This document shows positions 1 to 11,980 of a stretch of DNA of 64,000 bases, piece after piece. This DNA is from Cryptomeria japonica (taxonomy: Eukaryota > Streptophyta > Pinopsida > Cupressales > Cupressaceae). The translations under genes were made by a program, and so were the position numbers. The DNA lies in the NCBI RefSeq assembly GCF_030272615.1, contig NC_081409.1:911552340-911616339 (forward strand), read 5' to 3'. The notes beneath the pieces are model-generated. The model worked only from the letters and a program-made list of their open reading frames with translations, ran no database searches and had not been told where the DNA came from. The number at the start of each line of letters is the position of its first letter. Positions within the stretch are counted from its first letter, which is position 1.

Positions 1-224
1 CCTTGAGGGAGACTCACAAATTATAATGAACACTATATTAAAAGGAAGAAAGAGATGATAATTAGAAAATTGATAAAGACATTCAAATTGTCAAACAACT
101 ATTTTCTACGTTCTAAAGATTCAAATTGTCGCATGTGCTAAGAGAAGGAAACCGAGAAGCCAACATGGCTTTCAACCTACAAATAGGTGAAATCAAATGG
201 TTCGACTGGTTACTTGATGCTTAG
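1..224 (+). pseudogene. RNase H-like domain, C-terminal fragment
   Basis: The fragment enters from the left edge. Read in pieces it gives EGDSQIIM, then HVLREGNREAN, then a stop at 222-224. The GDSQ and REAN/READ-type positions match the third and fourth catalytic acids of the plant RVT_3 RNase H-like domain, found at the 3' end of LINE elements and in RNase H-like host genes. At least one stop and a frame change lie between the two parts, so it is not functional. The same stretch recurs, diverged, at about 53755-53985 on the same strand. Whether it came from a LINE or a host gene cannot be decided here. Confidence 0.55.
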
Positions 225-976
225 ATTGTAGGGGGTTTATGTAAATTATGGGGGGCATATAATAATAGGGATGGTGAATCAGCAAGGCGGATAGAGGATT
301 AGATGCTCCAAGCTTGACAAATCAAATGAGTATGGTGGTGTTCAATAGACCCCCAAATTGTGCGAATCTCAGAAGGGAAGAGTGGAGTATCAGAGAAGAG
401 TTAGTGAAATGGGGGGCTCACATAGAGATTATGCAACCAGAGGATGAGGTGTCTTACGTGGGCATCCAGTGGGTTCGGCGAAGGCAAAGAAGGCTCGGCT
501 TCTGCAGGGTGGCGAGTCCTCAAGTCGTAGGGAACTCTTAGGAAACACAAATGACATGCAAGCCCAGATTGAGATGAAAGCTGCTCGGGAGGCAAGTTAG
601 ATTGATAGATTCCATAGCATAGATGTAGTTTCAAAGTGTTTTGTTTTAGGGGTTGAGCCCCATTTTGTATTATGGCAAGTAGATTTGGGTGGTTGAACTT
701 ATGTGATAGATTGTTTTTACAGATGGACCATTTTGGGAGGTAGCGTCTAGATACTGTTTCATGATATTTCTACAAACTATTTATGTTTTATTTGAATTTA
801 ATATAATGCTCCATTAATCGATAAAAATAATTATATTAATTTAATTAAAAAAATCTTAAATTCATTTTTAATTTATATTATTAAATAATAAAAATTATTA
901 AAATGGATTCCTTCTAAACTCAAATAATTGATGTAAAGGATGACATAAATTCATTTATTATTCAACCATGGTCCCT
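225..976 (+). other. Non-coding tail after RNase H-like fragment
   Basis: No convincing gene. A short open stretch (314-541) contains SIREELVKWG, which resembles SIREELAKWG near 56200 beyond the second RNase H-like copy. Near 795-830 the sequence runs aatataatgctccattaatcgat followed by an A-rich stretch, similar to the A-rich end near 56610-56660. This could be the 3' end of a LINE-like element, but the evidence is weak. Confidence 0.3.
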
Positions 977-1258
977 CCTCCACCACATATCCTAGTCACT
1001 CAAATAAAGAATATTCTTGCATTCAAAGAGAAGCTTCTCTTCATATCTGTGCTTATTTTCTCTTTGCTAAAAATCAATAATTATTTTTAAATAATTGGAG
1101 TCCAAAGTCTAGACCTTCCTCCACCACATATCCTAGTCACTCAAATAAAGAATATTCTTGCATTCAAAGAGAAGCTTCTCTTCATATCTGTGCTTATTTT
1201 CTCTTTGCTAAAAATCAATTATTATTTTTAAATAATTGGAGTCCAAAGTCTAGACCTT
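977..1258. repeat. Tandem duplication, 141 bp x 2
   Basis: Two near-identical 141-bp units begin at 977 and 1118 with cctccaccacatatcc. They differ by only a few bases, so the duplication is recent compared with the decayed surroundings. There is no coding potential. Confidence 0.9.
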
Positions 1259-1272
1259 CTAGAAGGTCTAGA
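1249..1272. repeat. Perfect 24-bp palindrome
   Basis: Twelve bases (tctagaccttct) are followed directly by their exact reverse complement. It sits at the right end of the 141-bp tandem duplication. It could form a loop-less cruciform; no function is known to me. Confidence 0.85.
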
Positions 1273-1704
1273 AAAAGAAATTTCCTTATCTCGTCTTCAT
1301 CTATTGCATTGAAAATAGAATTATGTAGAATTGTGGACAATTTTGTTATGCAATCTATAATATATCTTAAATGATGTATGTGACATAATGTTCATAAATG
1401 AGTCGGATCTAAATTTAATGGTCAGATAGCTATTTAGGCATTTTAATTGTAAAATACAATCAAAATTTTAGGAGTTATTGTTAGAATTTTTTATAATATT
1501 GCTTTAATATATATTTAGTTTATTTATAATTTGATTTATTACAAAATATTTTAATATTTGAAAGGTGAGTTTGAATAAATAGTCATTGTGAAAATGTGTT
1601 TGATAGATTGGGGTGACCCTCAAATTTAAGCTCTTTTGTTAGTGAGTGAGTACATTACATAGTATAGATTATTAGTTCTTCCCTACCATAAAGGTATTTA
1701 TGAT
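1273..1704. other. AT-rich spacer
   Basis: AT-rich sequence with no open frame, tandem repeat or recognised element. It ends at the target-site duplication of the solo LTR. Confidence 0.6.
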
Positions 1705-1709
1705 ATTTA
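1705..1709. repeat. TSD attta of solo LTR (left)
   Basis: The five bases attta directly precede the LTR terminus tgttgg at 1710. The same five bases follow the other terminus (ccaaca, ending 53012) at 53013-53017, 51 kb away. Confidence 0.8.
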
Positions 1710-2607
1710 TGTTGGAAACAAGGTAACAAACTGAGAGGAGGGGGCGAATCAGATTGCTCACAAACTCAACACAATTCAAACTCAAATTCAGATCTGATAA
1801 TTAGCAATGAAAGCACAAATCAACACCACATCAATAACACACATAACACCAAGATTTTTGATGTGGAAAACCTGGTTAAGGGAAAAACCATGGTGGGAAC
1901 CTACCCACAATGAGATAATACCCTATTAGCAGTAAGTGTAAATATTACAATGGGGAACGCACATGCATTCAGGCACACTGCCTAGATCTCACTGCTCAAA
2001 TCACAAAAGAAGAAGGGATACAACCCTAAGGAAGGCTCACTACCTTACAAAAACATTCGGATTACATCTAGAGGATCATGAACTAATGAAATAACATCTT
2101 CTCATGCCTGGTTACAATTATGGTTAAGCACATATACTCAAACTCTTCTCTTCACACTTCTTTGCACTTCTCCTCTACTATTAAAAGATCAAATCGATGT
2201 TCGCACATGCAGATACATCTCTCACATGAATATTACATATATTTATACAAATCATCAACCTATATTTCAAGGTCTGCTCAACCCTCAATACACATTACAA
2301 AACAATAACCTCACACGCTACAACAATACATGTGAACCAAAACAATGTTGGATGAGACATAGTCTGGACCTAAACCAATACAACAACCAAGAAACATATC
2401 CAAGAATTACGCTTCCAACATCTTCGACATGCTACAATCATCATGAATGTCGCATAACATGAAGAACACCACTAGATCAAGAAAATGATCAATAACGCAC
2501 ACAACGATTAATGTGAACCATCAACACGGATAGGACCCGATCTAGAAACATCCACAAGCAACGAGAATCACCACAACAACAACCACATGTTCAACACCAC
2601 TTACTAG
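1710..2607 (-). mobile_element. Solo LTR (copia-type), left part
   Basis: Left part of one LTR split by the copia insertion; the other part is 52561-53012, about 1350 bp in total. It starts tgttgg and the other part ends ccaaca, flanked by the 5-bp duplication attta. The orientation is minus. Read in reverse, the segment near 1870-1895 matches the ggtttttccc...gttttccac...ggtgttatgtg block of the copia LTRs at 3610-3660 and 52300-52345, and the far end carries the same gatgtcaaca motif. There is no internal region between the two parts apart from the younger insertion, so it formed by LTR-LTR recombination before copia arrived. Confidence 0.8.
2603..2607. repeat. TSD actag of copia element (left)
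   Basis: The bases actag directly precede the copia LTR start. The second copy is at 52556-52560, directly after the copia 3' LTR. Confidence 0.85.
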
Positions 2608-3873
2608 TGTTGGCATTATGGATGAATTGATTATGTGTTGCATTGATGTTTTGTCACTGATGTCAACACTAGCTGTTATGGTTGGTTACCGACAGACATG
2701 TTTTGGTTACAAACAAAAGATCTAGTGTTATTGACAGAAGGGACTATCTGTTGGACACTTCCGGCATGTTTGGATCAATGGAGTATGTTTGATTTTATGT
2801 GTTACATGTTCCTGGAGTATTTTTTGGTCAGTTGGTATTGAATTGGTGATCGATGCTATCATACACTATTGTAAACCCTTACCGACATGGGTTTAAGGTT
2901 TTACCGACAGAGCTTTTATTGAGAATCTTGGACAAGATGCATAAGTGGTGTTGGTATGGCTTCTAGATGGATTTCAAGATGTTGAAGATGTTCTTTGATC
3001 ATGCCTCAACTGATTGAAGACATCGCTTTGGCGTGGTGGACCCAGATTAGGTCTGATACCTATCTAGGTTATGGACCGATATCATGTTAACGTGTTCTCT
3101 ACATGTTGCCGGGATGATTTATGGATTGGTTATTGTTGTTTTGGTCTCAAGCCGACATGGCATATCATTGTAATATGGATGTATGTAATGATCTTATTGT
3201 AATATCTTTTAGGTGGCCGACCTAATTGGTTTAGGCCTTAGGGTTGGTATAAATTGATGTAAGATCTCATTGTAGATTATGGTATGGGAATGGAAATGTA
3301 ATATCATATGCGAAGGAGTTTTGGTCGATCATTGAGGATCAAATTGGGTTTAAAGCAGAGGTCAAAGGCCTCTGGTATTGAACTTAACTAGGACTGTAAT
3401 CAGGCATGGTAGATGCTATCTCTGGCAGTTCATTCTTCTGGATTGTTGCCCAATTATCTCGAGGTGGTTATAACCTCTCTATAGTCAGTGAGACTCTTTT
3501 GTAATGAGTAGTACTCTCTAGGCAGTGTGCCTTCCTGCATGTGTAGGCCCCTCATTGTATCACATACTTTCTGTAGAAGTATCATCTGACTGTGGGTAGG
3601 CTTCCCACCGTGGTTTTTCCCTTTCCGAGTTTTCCACGTACAAATCATGGTGCTATGTGGTATGGTTGCATTGTGTTGATAATCTGTTTTATTGTTAAGT
3701 TGTATTGTTTACCGGTATCTGTTTCTACCAGTATCTGTTTCTGCTATTCCAGTACTTAATGTTTATATGCCCCGATTAAAGGTTATTAAATTGTTTGAGT
3801 GATATAATCTGTTAACAACCGATTCAACCCCCCCCCCCCCCCCCTTCTCAGTTGTTCACCGGTTATCCTAACA
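2608..3873 (+). repeat. Copia 5' LTR
   Basis: 1266 bp, from tgttggcattatgg to ccggttatcctaaca. It is followed two bases later by a primer-binding site. A run of 17 C lies at 3828-3844, just before the end. The matching 3' LTR is 51296-52555, with a 15-C run. Confidence 0.92.
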
Positions 3874-3875
3874 AT

Positions 3876-3887
3876 TGGTATCAAATC
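3876..3887 (+). promoter_or_regulatory. Primer-binding site, tRNA-iMet
   Basis: tggtatcaaatc matches 10 of 12 bases of the initiator tRNA-Met primer site TGGTATCAGAGC used by most plant copia elements. Confidence 0.85.
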
Positions 3888-3931
3888 TTTGGTCCTCTTT
3901 TGCAGAAGTTTAACCACTTGAGGAAGATCCT

Positions 3932-4925
3932 ATGGCAACTAACACTTCAAATCCACTAACAACTATTTTTAGAAGAGAAATCCCTAAGATTGATGGAACA
4001 AATTGTGGGATATGGAAAATCCAAATGGAGACTCATCTTAGATGTCTTGGAAAGCATATTTGGGAGATCACTGAGAAAGGATACACACCTTATGATTCGG
4101 AATCTGGCAATCCTACTCCTATAGACTTGGACAAAAATATTGAAAATGATTGCAAAGCTAGAGAAGCCCTCCTGTGTGCGCTTACTGATCGACAAATCAT
4201 GGGATTGACTGATAAATCATCGGAAAAGGTTATGTGGGATAAATTGAAAAATCTGAATGAAGGTGATCCTACTGTCAAAATTGCTAAACATGATGGTTAC
4301 CGGGTAAGGTATGAAAACTTGAAGATGGATGACAATGAAAGAATTGCTACATTTATGGAAAGAGTAAATGAGATTGTCATGGGAATTCAATGTTGTGGAG
4401 CATCTTTGAGTGAAGATGAGATAGTTTCCAAAGTCTTGAGAGCCCTTCCACTGGCTTACAAGATGAAGGCAACTGCAATTAATGAATTGAGAACAATCGC
4501 AAACACTTCAGTTAACAGAGACATTCTGATTGGGAAATTATTTGCTTTTGAGCTTGAAGAATTTAGACCTTCTGGAGCTGCAAAGTCTGAACCTGCTTTT
4601 CATGCATCATCATCATCTACCGACAAGAATGATTGAAATCCCTATATGCAAAAGAATTGGAAGATATGAGGAAAGATGATGAATAATTTGAGCAAATTGA
4701 AGCCCTATTTGCTAGAAGAGTACCTAAAGGACCATCATGAAGTAAGCATGAAGGGAAAACACCTTTTAAATGTTTTACATGCAATAAGATTGGTCATTTT
4801 GCATCTAGATGTCCTGAAAGGAATGCAATATTTGAAGAGAGAGTTAAGAAATCATTTAAGCCTAATCAGAACAAATATAGATTCATGAGAAACAAACAAT
4901 GCTACATAGAGGATGAGGAAGGAGT
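3932..4925 (+). pseudogene. gag: Copia gag, decayed
   Basis: Capsid-type Gag that would coat the element RNA in the cytoplasm. An open frame runs 3932-4636 (234 codons) with the UBN2/copia Gag pattern: KIDGTNCGIWKIQMETHL near the N-terminus, then MWDKLKNLNEGD and RVLRALP-like segments. The start is the ATG after aggaagatcct. A stop at 4634-4636 coincides with a frame shift. In the shifted frame a CCHC zinc knuckle (CFTCNKIGHFASRC, 4771-4812) follows, with two more stops before it. Gag and pol would be one polyprotein in an active copy. It cannot make full Gag now. Confidence 0.85.
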
Positions 4926-4927
4926 AA

Positions 4928-5690
4928 GTGATGACTCTGAGGATGAACCGACAACAGACTTTTCTAGTGGATCCCAGTAATGGAAAGGAATGGGTGTTCT
5001 ATGCTTTAAAGGAAGATGAACCAAAACTGGCTATCAAGAGTGAAGAAAAGGCCCTAGCAGCAAAAGTTGAAGATAAAGATGAATGGGTAATTGATAGTGG
5101 ATGCTCGCATCATATGACTGGAGATAAAAGGAAATTTCTATCCCTGCAAGAATACAATGGCAGTCAAGTCAAATTTGGAGATGACAAAGCATGTATGATC
5201 AAAAGTAGAGGTACTATTTCTCTGGATGGTAAGCATAATACTGATAATGTCTATTATGTAGAAGGTTAAAGAATAACCTTTTGAGTGTTGGTCAATTGGT
5301 GGACAAGGGATTCCAACTCTAATTCAAAGATATAAATTGGAAAATCATTAACAAAACTGGTTTGGAGATTGCAACCGGTATTCAGACTGGAGGTAATATC
5401 TTTCACTTGAACACTGGTAATAAGACATGTTTGATTGCTCATATTGATGAGAGTTGGCTATGGCATAAGAGGTTGTGTCATGTTAATTTTGATTGTATTG
5501 TTAAGATTAGGCAGTTAGAGATATACCTAAGATTATGAAGCCTCATAATCTGGTATGTAAGGAATGTCAATTGGGAAAGCAAGTTAGAACTTCTTTTAAG
5601 AGCATACATGATAAATCTAATGATTTGTTTGATTTGATTCATACTGACTTGTGTGGTCCAGCAAGGACTAGAAGCTTTCAAGGTGATAGG
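4928..5690 (+). pseudogene. pol: Copia protease and integrase N-terminus
   Basis: First part of pol. The aspartic protease active site DSGC (5093-5104) lies in WVIDSGCSHHMTG. After a stop at 5267-5269, a shifted frame gives the Gag-pre-integrase region with WLWHKRLCH near 5456, then LVCKECQLGKQ near 5550, which together form the HHCC zinc site. The integrase core begins with HTDLCGP, whose first catalytic Asp is near 5646. The frame is then cut at 5690 by gypsy A and resumes at 20845. Several internal stops make this non-functional. Confidence 0.85.
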
Positions 5691-6800
5691 TGTAATACCC
5701 TAAAAATGGTCATCTAAACCATGGGCCCCTAATCTCGACAACATCACCAAGGTCCTAACCAAAGGAAATTAAATAAATCTTGAGCACACAATTAATTCCT
5801 AAAATCATCAAATGTCACATGGCAAATTAATCAATCAATATTAATTAAATATTTATTTAATTAATTAATCATTCCAAGTAAATAATTTTAAACAATTATC
5901 TTATTTATTTTAATTAAATATCCTAGCATATTTAATTAAATAAATCAATTTGTCATTAAATCATCAAAAAGAGGAATTAATTTAATTAAATAAATCAATT
6001 TACCATCAAATCTTCAAAAAAGGAAACAAATCAAGAAAGAGGAATTGAAAATTATGAGCACAAATCTTCAAAAATGAAAATAAATCAAAAAATGAATTAA
6101 TTGACAAAAAAGAATTAAAAATTTGAGAAAAGAAATCAATTGGAGATAATCTTGAAAAAAACAAATTAAAAATTGATAGATAATCTCAAAGAAAGCAATT
6201 AAAACAATTAAATATTAAAATTGAATGAAATAGATAATAAATCAGTTTTTTCTTGATTTAATCTTAATTTTAGTTCAATTTCCTTTAAAACCAAGAAAAG
6301 CATCCAATCACATCAATTCACCTGGATTGTGCTTCCTCTTGGAAAATCTTGACCGCTCATCATCAGTTGATCTTAGCCGTTGGTTTCTTTCTGAATTTTC
6401 TATAAATTTAGGCTCATCTCTCATTCAAAGAGAGGCTGGAGAATATATTGTTATTATACTGTTTTTGCTCTAGGATTTCATTGAGATATTGCATATTAAT
6501 TGTTTCATATTGATTAAATCATTTAGTTTAATATTGCAAAAATATTGTTAGATCAATATTGCATCCATCTAGCATTCATCATCTTCATATAGATAAAATC
6601 CTTCGTCTTGATGTTGTCTAGTCACTGGTATTGCTAAATAATCTGAGAGCAATCTTATACTCTCATCTTTTAGAAGGCAATGGGTCGATTTGTTATGGTT
6701 TATTATTCATTGATTATAGTTGATTAACCATGCCTGTAATGACTTGATTGAAGTGTTGTGTCTTGAAGATACAGATACAGGTCCACTTTTCACACACACA
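5691..6800 (+). repeat. Gypsy A 5' LTR
   Basis: 1110 bp, from tgtaataccctaaaaatgg to ttttcacacacaca. TATAAAT at 6401-6407 is a likely core promoter. It matches 19682-20839 except for about 20 substitutions and a 48-49 bp duplication present only in the 3' copy. Confidence 0.93.
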
Positions 6801-6801
6801 T

Positions 6802-7420
6802 TTCTGGACTGATGACTAGTTCTCTTGCTCTAGCTTCTAGTTCTTCTTGTGTGATTTCGTACTTGATTTGTCCTGTCTCATTAGGAGAATTGGTAGGTGA
6901 AGGACTTGCTTATGTCCTTTCTTTCTTCAGTTGTCGGTCATAGTCTTCTTGTCGTTTTAATTTGATTTCTTCTATTTCCTTTTGCATTCTTAGGCGTATC
7001 AGCTCTTATGCGTCATCTGCGGTATCCCTGAGTTCTTCAAGTGTTTCTGTAGTAGATGTATCTAAGATGTGATCTGGACCCCATTCATACTCATTTGAAT
7101 CAGTTTCTGAGTCATCTACTTGTTTTCTGCCAGTATATGTGATCGGAATGTTCAGTGGTGCAAACAATTCTCTGATTCTGTATATTTCATCTCTCATATC
7201 CTCTGGAGCATCTACTTCATGTGGTATCATAGCTGATACAACTAGAACTTGATTACCATCTGTTTCCTTTCCCTGGGTGGGTAATTCTTTTTGTTCACCA
7301 TCACATTCCTCCTGAGTTTGTTGAGTATTAATTTCTTGTGTTGTTAGAGGTAGTACCTTTTTCTTCCACTTACGTTGATGGCAAGGTGTGTGCTTCTGAT
7401 ATGATGACTTTCTTGGATCA
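6802..7420 (-). pseudogene. Inverted copy of gypsy A protease-RT linker
   Basis: Directly after the 5' LTR comes about 620 bp that is the reverse complement of the element's own interior at roughly 12227-12840. The minus-strand stretch 7006-7230 encodes IPHEVDAPEDMRDEIYRIRE, as does the plus strand near 12418. The inverted copy keeps a Glu codon where the forward copy has a stop at 12539-12541, so the two have decayed separately. It occupies the place where a primer-binding site is expected, which should have made the element unable to prime reverse transcription unless the rearrangement came after insertion. Confidence 0.85.
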
Positions 7421-9334
7421 TATTTTTCTTTGTTTTGACATGTCGATTAGATGGGACATGTTGATCCTTGAATACACATGGATTGCAGATACAGATATAG
7501 GTTCATCGAACGGATTTGCCAAAATATTTTGGGTTTGAAAGTTATGATTTACAGAGTGCAAGACTGTCATTTTACTCATTTTTCTGTGACAGTCAAAAAT
7601 GGTCTTGGTTCAGAGAGTATAACTTTTTATTGAACCGTTGGATCTAACCCAAAGTTTAATATGTTTTGTAAAACCAAGTTTTCCACATTTCCACTAAAGC
7701 GATTTTCCAAATTATCTCTGGTTCAAAAGTTATAAATGACAAAGACGCTTGTCAAAGAATCTATCAATCAAACATATGCTTGCCAAAGAATCAAGAAGAA
7801 AATGACTACTGACATATTGGTTTTGCAGGTTGCCTAAGGAGAATTGACTAAACATTGTGTATTCATTTAGTATTTTCTTAGGCACTTAAATTGCTATCTA
7901 GTTAAAGAACAAATCTGTCTTTCATGTTTTCAGAAAAATTTAAGAGGTAGAAGAGTATGCTCTTGTCTTTTATAGATAATCAGAAATCTAGACCCTCGAA
8001 GCTTTTTTCTAAGTTTTGAGATTTGTGTACCTTTAGCGGGCCTGTCATAGTGGGAAAAAGTAATCACCCTGTGAGAACGACCCAAGTGAGTACAACTGGA
8101 CCTGAGCATTCCAACTCACTATAATAAATAGGCCTCTGGTGATTAAAGTCTCAGAGGATGGGATTATTTGAGTTTTCTCTTTGAGATCTCTCATATCAAG
8201 AATTTTGTAGGGCCTCGCGGTCTCAATCACGTTTACGTGACTACAACTTGTTTTGGTACCTTGTTGGGCTATAGGCCTCAATCATGCTTGCGTGACTTCA
8301 AGGGGTAATTTCAAACAAAATTCCTGACTAAGAACTATAAGATAGAAGCTACCCGATTCACCTCCAAAAGGTTGATAATCTTTGTGCAAGAAAGATAGTA
8401 ACTCTCCCAAGACACTTGCCATATCGTGCCCCCATTAGCATTTGGAGTCGGCTAATATAGCGTTGAGAATCCATTGCATGAGACTCAATGACCGTATTCT
8501 GATTAGCTATTGGGTGTGTACCTAAGTCAGCAAGCAAAGGTTTTCTTCTCTAAGCCAACTTCCATAGGGTTAGAGTGTTGTGATTGAATTATTATATATC
8601 TTGCGTGTTTTCTATGTTTTCATCCCTAAAACTAAAACTAGAATACCAAAATTGGAGAAAACAACAAACAAAATCAATGATAAACTCTGTCTGTGTCCAA
8701 AACTAGTCTCTGTCAGTCATTGAAACATCAATCCTTATCAAAAACTAGCAGTCGTCAGTCATTGAAACTTTGTCTGTCAGAATTTCGTCTCTGTCCAATC
8801 CTCTGTCATACGAATTCCTGATCTTATCAGTCAAAATTGTAAAAATTGTCTAAATAGTCTACAGTGAGCCTAAAATTGGTTACCATCCTCTTGAGCATAA
8901 ACAACCTTGATAGTGTGCCTCTGTCGTTGTGTTGCACGATTTTGTCAATCATCTTTAAGCTAGTTCAAACGAACATTTTATCAAACCTAAGTCAACTTGG
9001 ATAACGTCTTACACAGGATAGATCATTCCTGAAACCAGACCAAATCTTAAGTTACTTCTCTTAATTACTACGTTAAATGAAATACTAGCTACAATTTGAT
9101 CTTGACTTGTGCAACACATCTCGCTCTCAGTCCTGTCGGTTGGAAATGCCTGTTCAAACCAGAAGTTCTCGCAATAAAAAGGACAAAGAAAAAGAAACCC
9201 CCTTTTCGACCAAAGACAATCCGTTCTTCAAATAAAACCCCTTTTACAATAAACTGTCCTCGTCATAGATACCATCCTCATCACAGATACTAGTTTACGA
9301 TATACCAATCTTCGATCAGCCCCTATCTCCCACC
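7421..9334 (+). other. Gypsy A 5' leader
   Basis: 1.9 kb between the inverted fragment and gag, with no significant open frame. At 7486-7505 gattgcagatacagatatag resembles the last 50 bases of the A LTR (cttgcagatacagatacagg), possibly an LTR remnant. The rest looks like the long untranslated leader typical of large gypsy elements. Confidence 0.6.
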
Positions 9335-10735
9335 ATGTCTAGGGAAAGACAAGAAAGAGAAGCTAATAAACAAAACACTCACGACGACTTCAGCAATCAT
9401 GCCATTGACAGCGATTCATCAACTGAGTCTGAGCTTCCTGAACCTCCTGAAGACAAAGTACATAGATGTCAGAATAATAAAGAATTCCGGAAAATGATGA
9501 AGGTCATCATGGCTAGGGAAAAAGAAGACTATTTCCTAGAATTAGCAAAACAAGGTGCCAAACTCCCTACTAGTTATAATGTGGAGGCCCTCATTGCTAA
9601 AGAGGAAGAGACACCATGGGGAAAAATGAGCAAACAAATGCAAGCATTACAAATTGTAGTCACAAGAATAGAAAACAAAGATAAAACACCAAAACAATAT
9701 TCTTTGGACACAATATGCCCATTCCCATTTGACAAAAACCTTTAAATGTCTCCATTTCCTTCATGAGTTGAGATACCAAAATTTGACAAGTATGATGGTA
9801 CCTCAGATCCTCAAGATCATGTCAGAGAGTTTTGTGTCGCTTGTATGGAGTTCATGCATGATCAAACGTACCTCATGCGCCTTTTCCCAAGGAGTTTAGG
9901 AGGTCAAGCAATGGAATGGTTCGCAAGTCTACCCAAAGGGATAAAAATGTTTGAAGAACTAATCCAACTATTTTTACAACAATACTCATACAACATTCGT
10001 CACCCAGTCACTATGATAGAGCTTTGCAATACCAGACAAAAGATAGGAGAACCCTTTCTCACTTTCCTCCAATAATGGAGAAAGATGTTCTCTAGATATT
10101 CACAGACTATCCCAGATCTTGAGAAAATGGACATCTTCATCAACAACTTAGTCCCTGAATTGAAATACAGTGTCCAGATGCAAGTGCACCCTTCATTCAA
10201 CAAAATGGTAGATAACGCCCTCAGAATGGAAGATGTACTTATCAAAAAGGGAGATATATCACTTTGGAAAGAAACATCGCAAGGTTCTAGCTCTAAAGAA
10301 AAGAGTAAATACTAGAAATATAGCAAAGACAACAATAAGAACGTTGTTAGTGATGGAGTGGTAGATATTGTTCAAGCAAAAACAAAATCCACAATATTTA
10401 ACTTAGCCAGTGGCACACAAGCACTCAAGGCAGTTGAAACTACAACAGGGAATCCCCCAAAGAAAACAAGAGAGTGGTTTAAAGACAAACCTTGGGTCTC
10501 AAAGCCTAAGTGTGAGTTTACTCCTCTAGATGAGTCATATGAATCGGCTTTTAAAACTTTATTGGCAAATAATCTGATAACATTGCCAAACAATTCCCGA
10601 CCCTATGACCCAAAAATTAGACCCAAATGGTGGAGAGAAAATGAGTACTGTGACTACCATCGGAACAAGGGACATAACATAAACCACTGCATGAAACTCT
10701 GACATGAAATACAAGATCTCATTGACGTAGGCAAG
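9335..10735 (+). pseudogene. gag: Gypsy A gag, decayed
   Basis: Capsid Gag of a gypsy element. Starts with ATG at 9335 (MSRERQEREANKQ). The Retrotrans_gag region follows: DPQDHVREF, YLMRLFPRSLGGQAMEWF, and FEELIQLFLQQYS at about 9800-10000. A histidine-cysteine knuckle-like motif, CDYHRNKGHNINHC, lies near 10650. Stops at about 9743, 9765, 10073, 10313 and 10700 break the frame. Element B has the same order on the other strand (YLMRLFPQSLGG; CEFHQGRGHKTSNYH), which confirms the domain assignment. Confidence 0.88.
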
Positions 10736-10741
10736 ATTGTT

Positions 10742-11980
10742 GTGGGGAATCACGCAACTAATGTTGATCATAAGGCCTTTAAAGATCCCTTACCCACTTA
10801 TGAACAAGGAGATTCCTCAAAATCCAAAGCAGGAGCTAGAGTCAATTATACTTACACTAACAATGATAATGTGATCAACATGATTGAATCTATTCAACCT
10901 GAATATTGCAATGTGATCATAGTCCAGGATCACCAAAATCAAGCACAAGCTGCTAATGTCGTGACTCGTACTCAAAGGAAGATTTCTCTCCCAAGAGATA
11001 GTTCCTCCACTTTTGATCAAACAACATCAAAACTGCCAAATAAACAAACAGACACAATCATGGCCAAATCAAAGCAACCAGTTTCATCGTCTTCTCCTAG
11101 CTATAGTATTGTTGAACAATTAAAGAGAACCAATGCTCAGATCTCCATTCTAGAACTGCTTAAGATCTCTTCTGCTCATAAAGAAGTCCTAGACAAGGCT
11201 CTACTTATCACCAGTGTTCCTAAAGATTTAGAGATAGATCGGTTTCAATCTATGGTAGGTCACCTGACCTCCCCTCATTACCTCATGTTCTTTGAAGAAG
11301 ATGATAACTCACTGAGTCATCCACATAACCAGCCATTACACATTGAAGCCATGATCCACAAACACCGCGTTAAACGTGTTTTGATAGATGGAGGCGTTGG
11401 GTTGAATATTTGTACTTACAATCTATTAACACAGCTGGGATTCTCTAAAAATGTTATTGATCCAACAAAGAAGATAACAATCAAGGCTTATGATGAAGAA
11501 GAAAGAACTTCTAAGGGACTGGTATCATTACCAATTAGAGTAGGACCTATGGAGAGAGATATCATTTTTCAAGTCCTGGATCTTTATCTTTCATACAACA
11601 TCTTACTGGGTAGGCCATGGATTCATGAAATGAAAGCATTACCATCTACGTACCATCAATGTCTGAAGTTTCCTTATAATGGAGTAGAGGTCAGTATTCC
11701 TGCCGATACAAGCTATGCCTGCAATGCATTAACGCAAGGTGCTGATGCTTTTGTTCCTAATAATAGAGCAGCTTCCATAACTGAAAGTTCAAAATCTCTG
11801 CTAAAAGATTTGGAAAAGAAACTGAAAATCACAAACACTGGCATGGATGGTTACAAGATAGAGCCTATACTCTCACTCACGTCTCTTCCTCCATCACCAA
11901 GACAATCAAGAAAACCATCAGAGGGCATGAGGCCACAAACTTCAACTCCAAAAGTCATTTATGATGGAACCTTTATATAG
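10742..11980 (+). pseudogene. pol: Gypsy A protease region
   Basis: Open for 412 codons. The retropepsin-type site is LIDGGVGLNICT near 11380, followed by LLGRPWIHEM near 11605 and HQCLKFPYNGVE. The active site has D-G-G, where D-S/T-G is usual; element B has D-N-G. It would cut the Gag-Pol polyprotein. The frame ends at a TAG (11978-11980) just before the G-patch segment, which is in the same frame. This piece is open, but it is a fragment of a broken polyprotein. Confidence 0.85.

Noticed and set aside
3828-3844. Poly-C run as an assembly artefact.
   Set aside because: The matching LTR also has a poly-C run (52513-52527) at the same place, so it is a true LTR feature, although its exact length may be uncertain.
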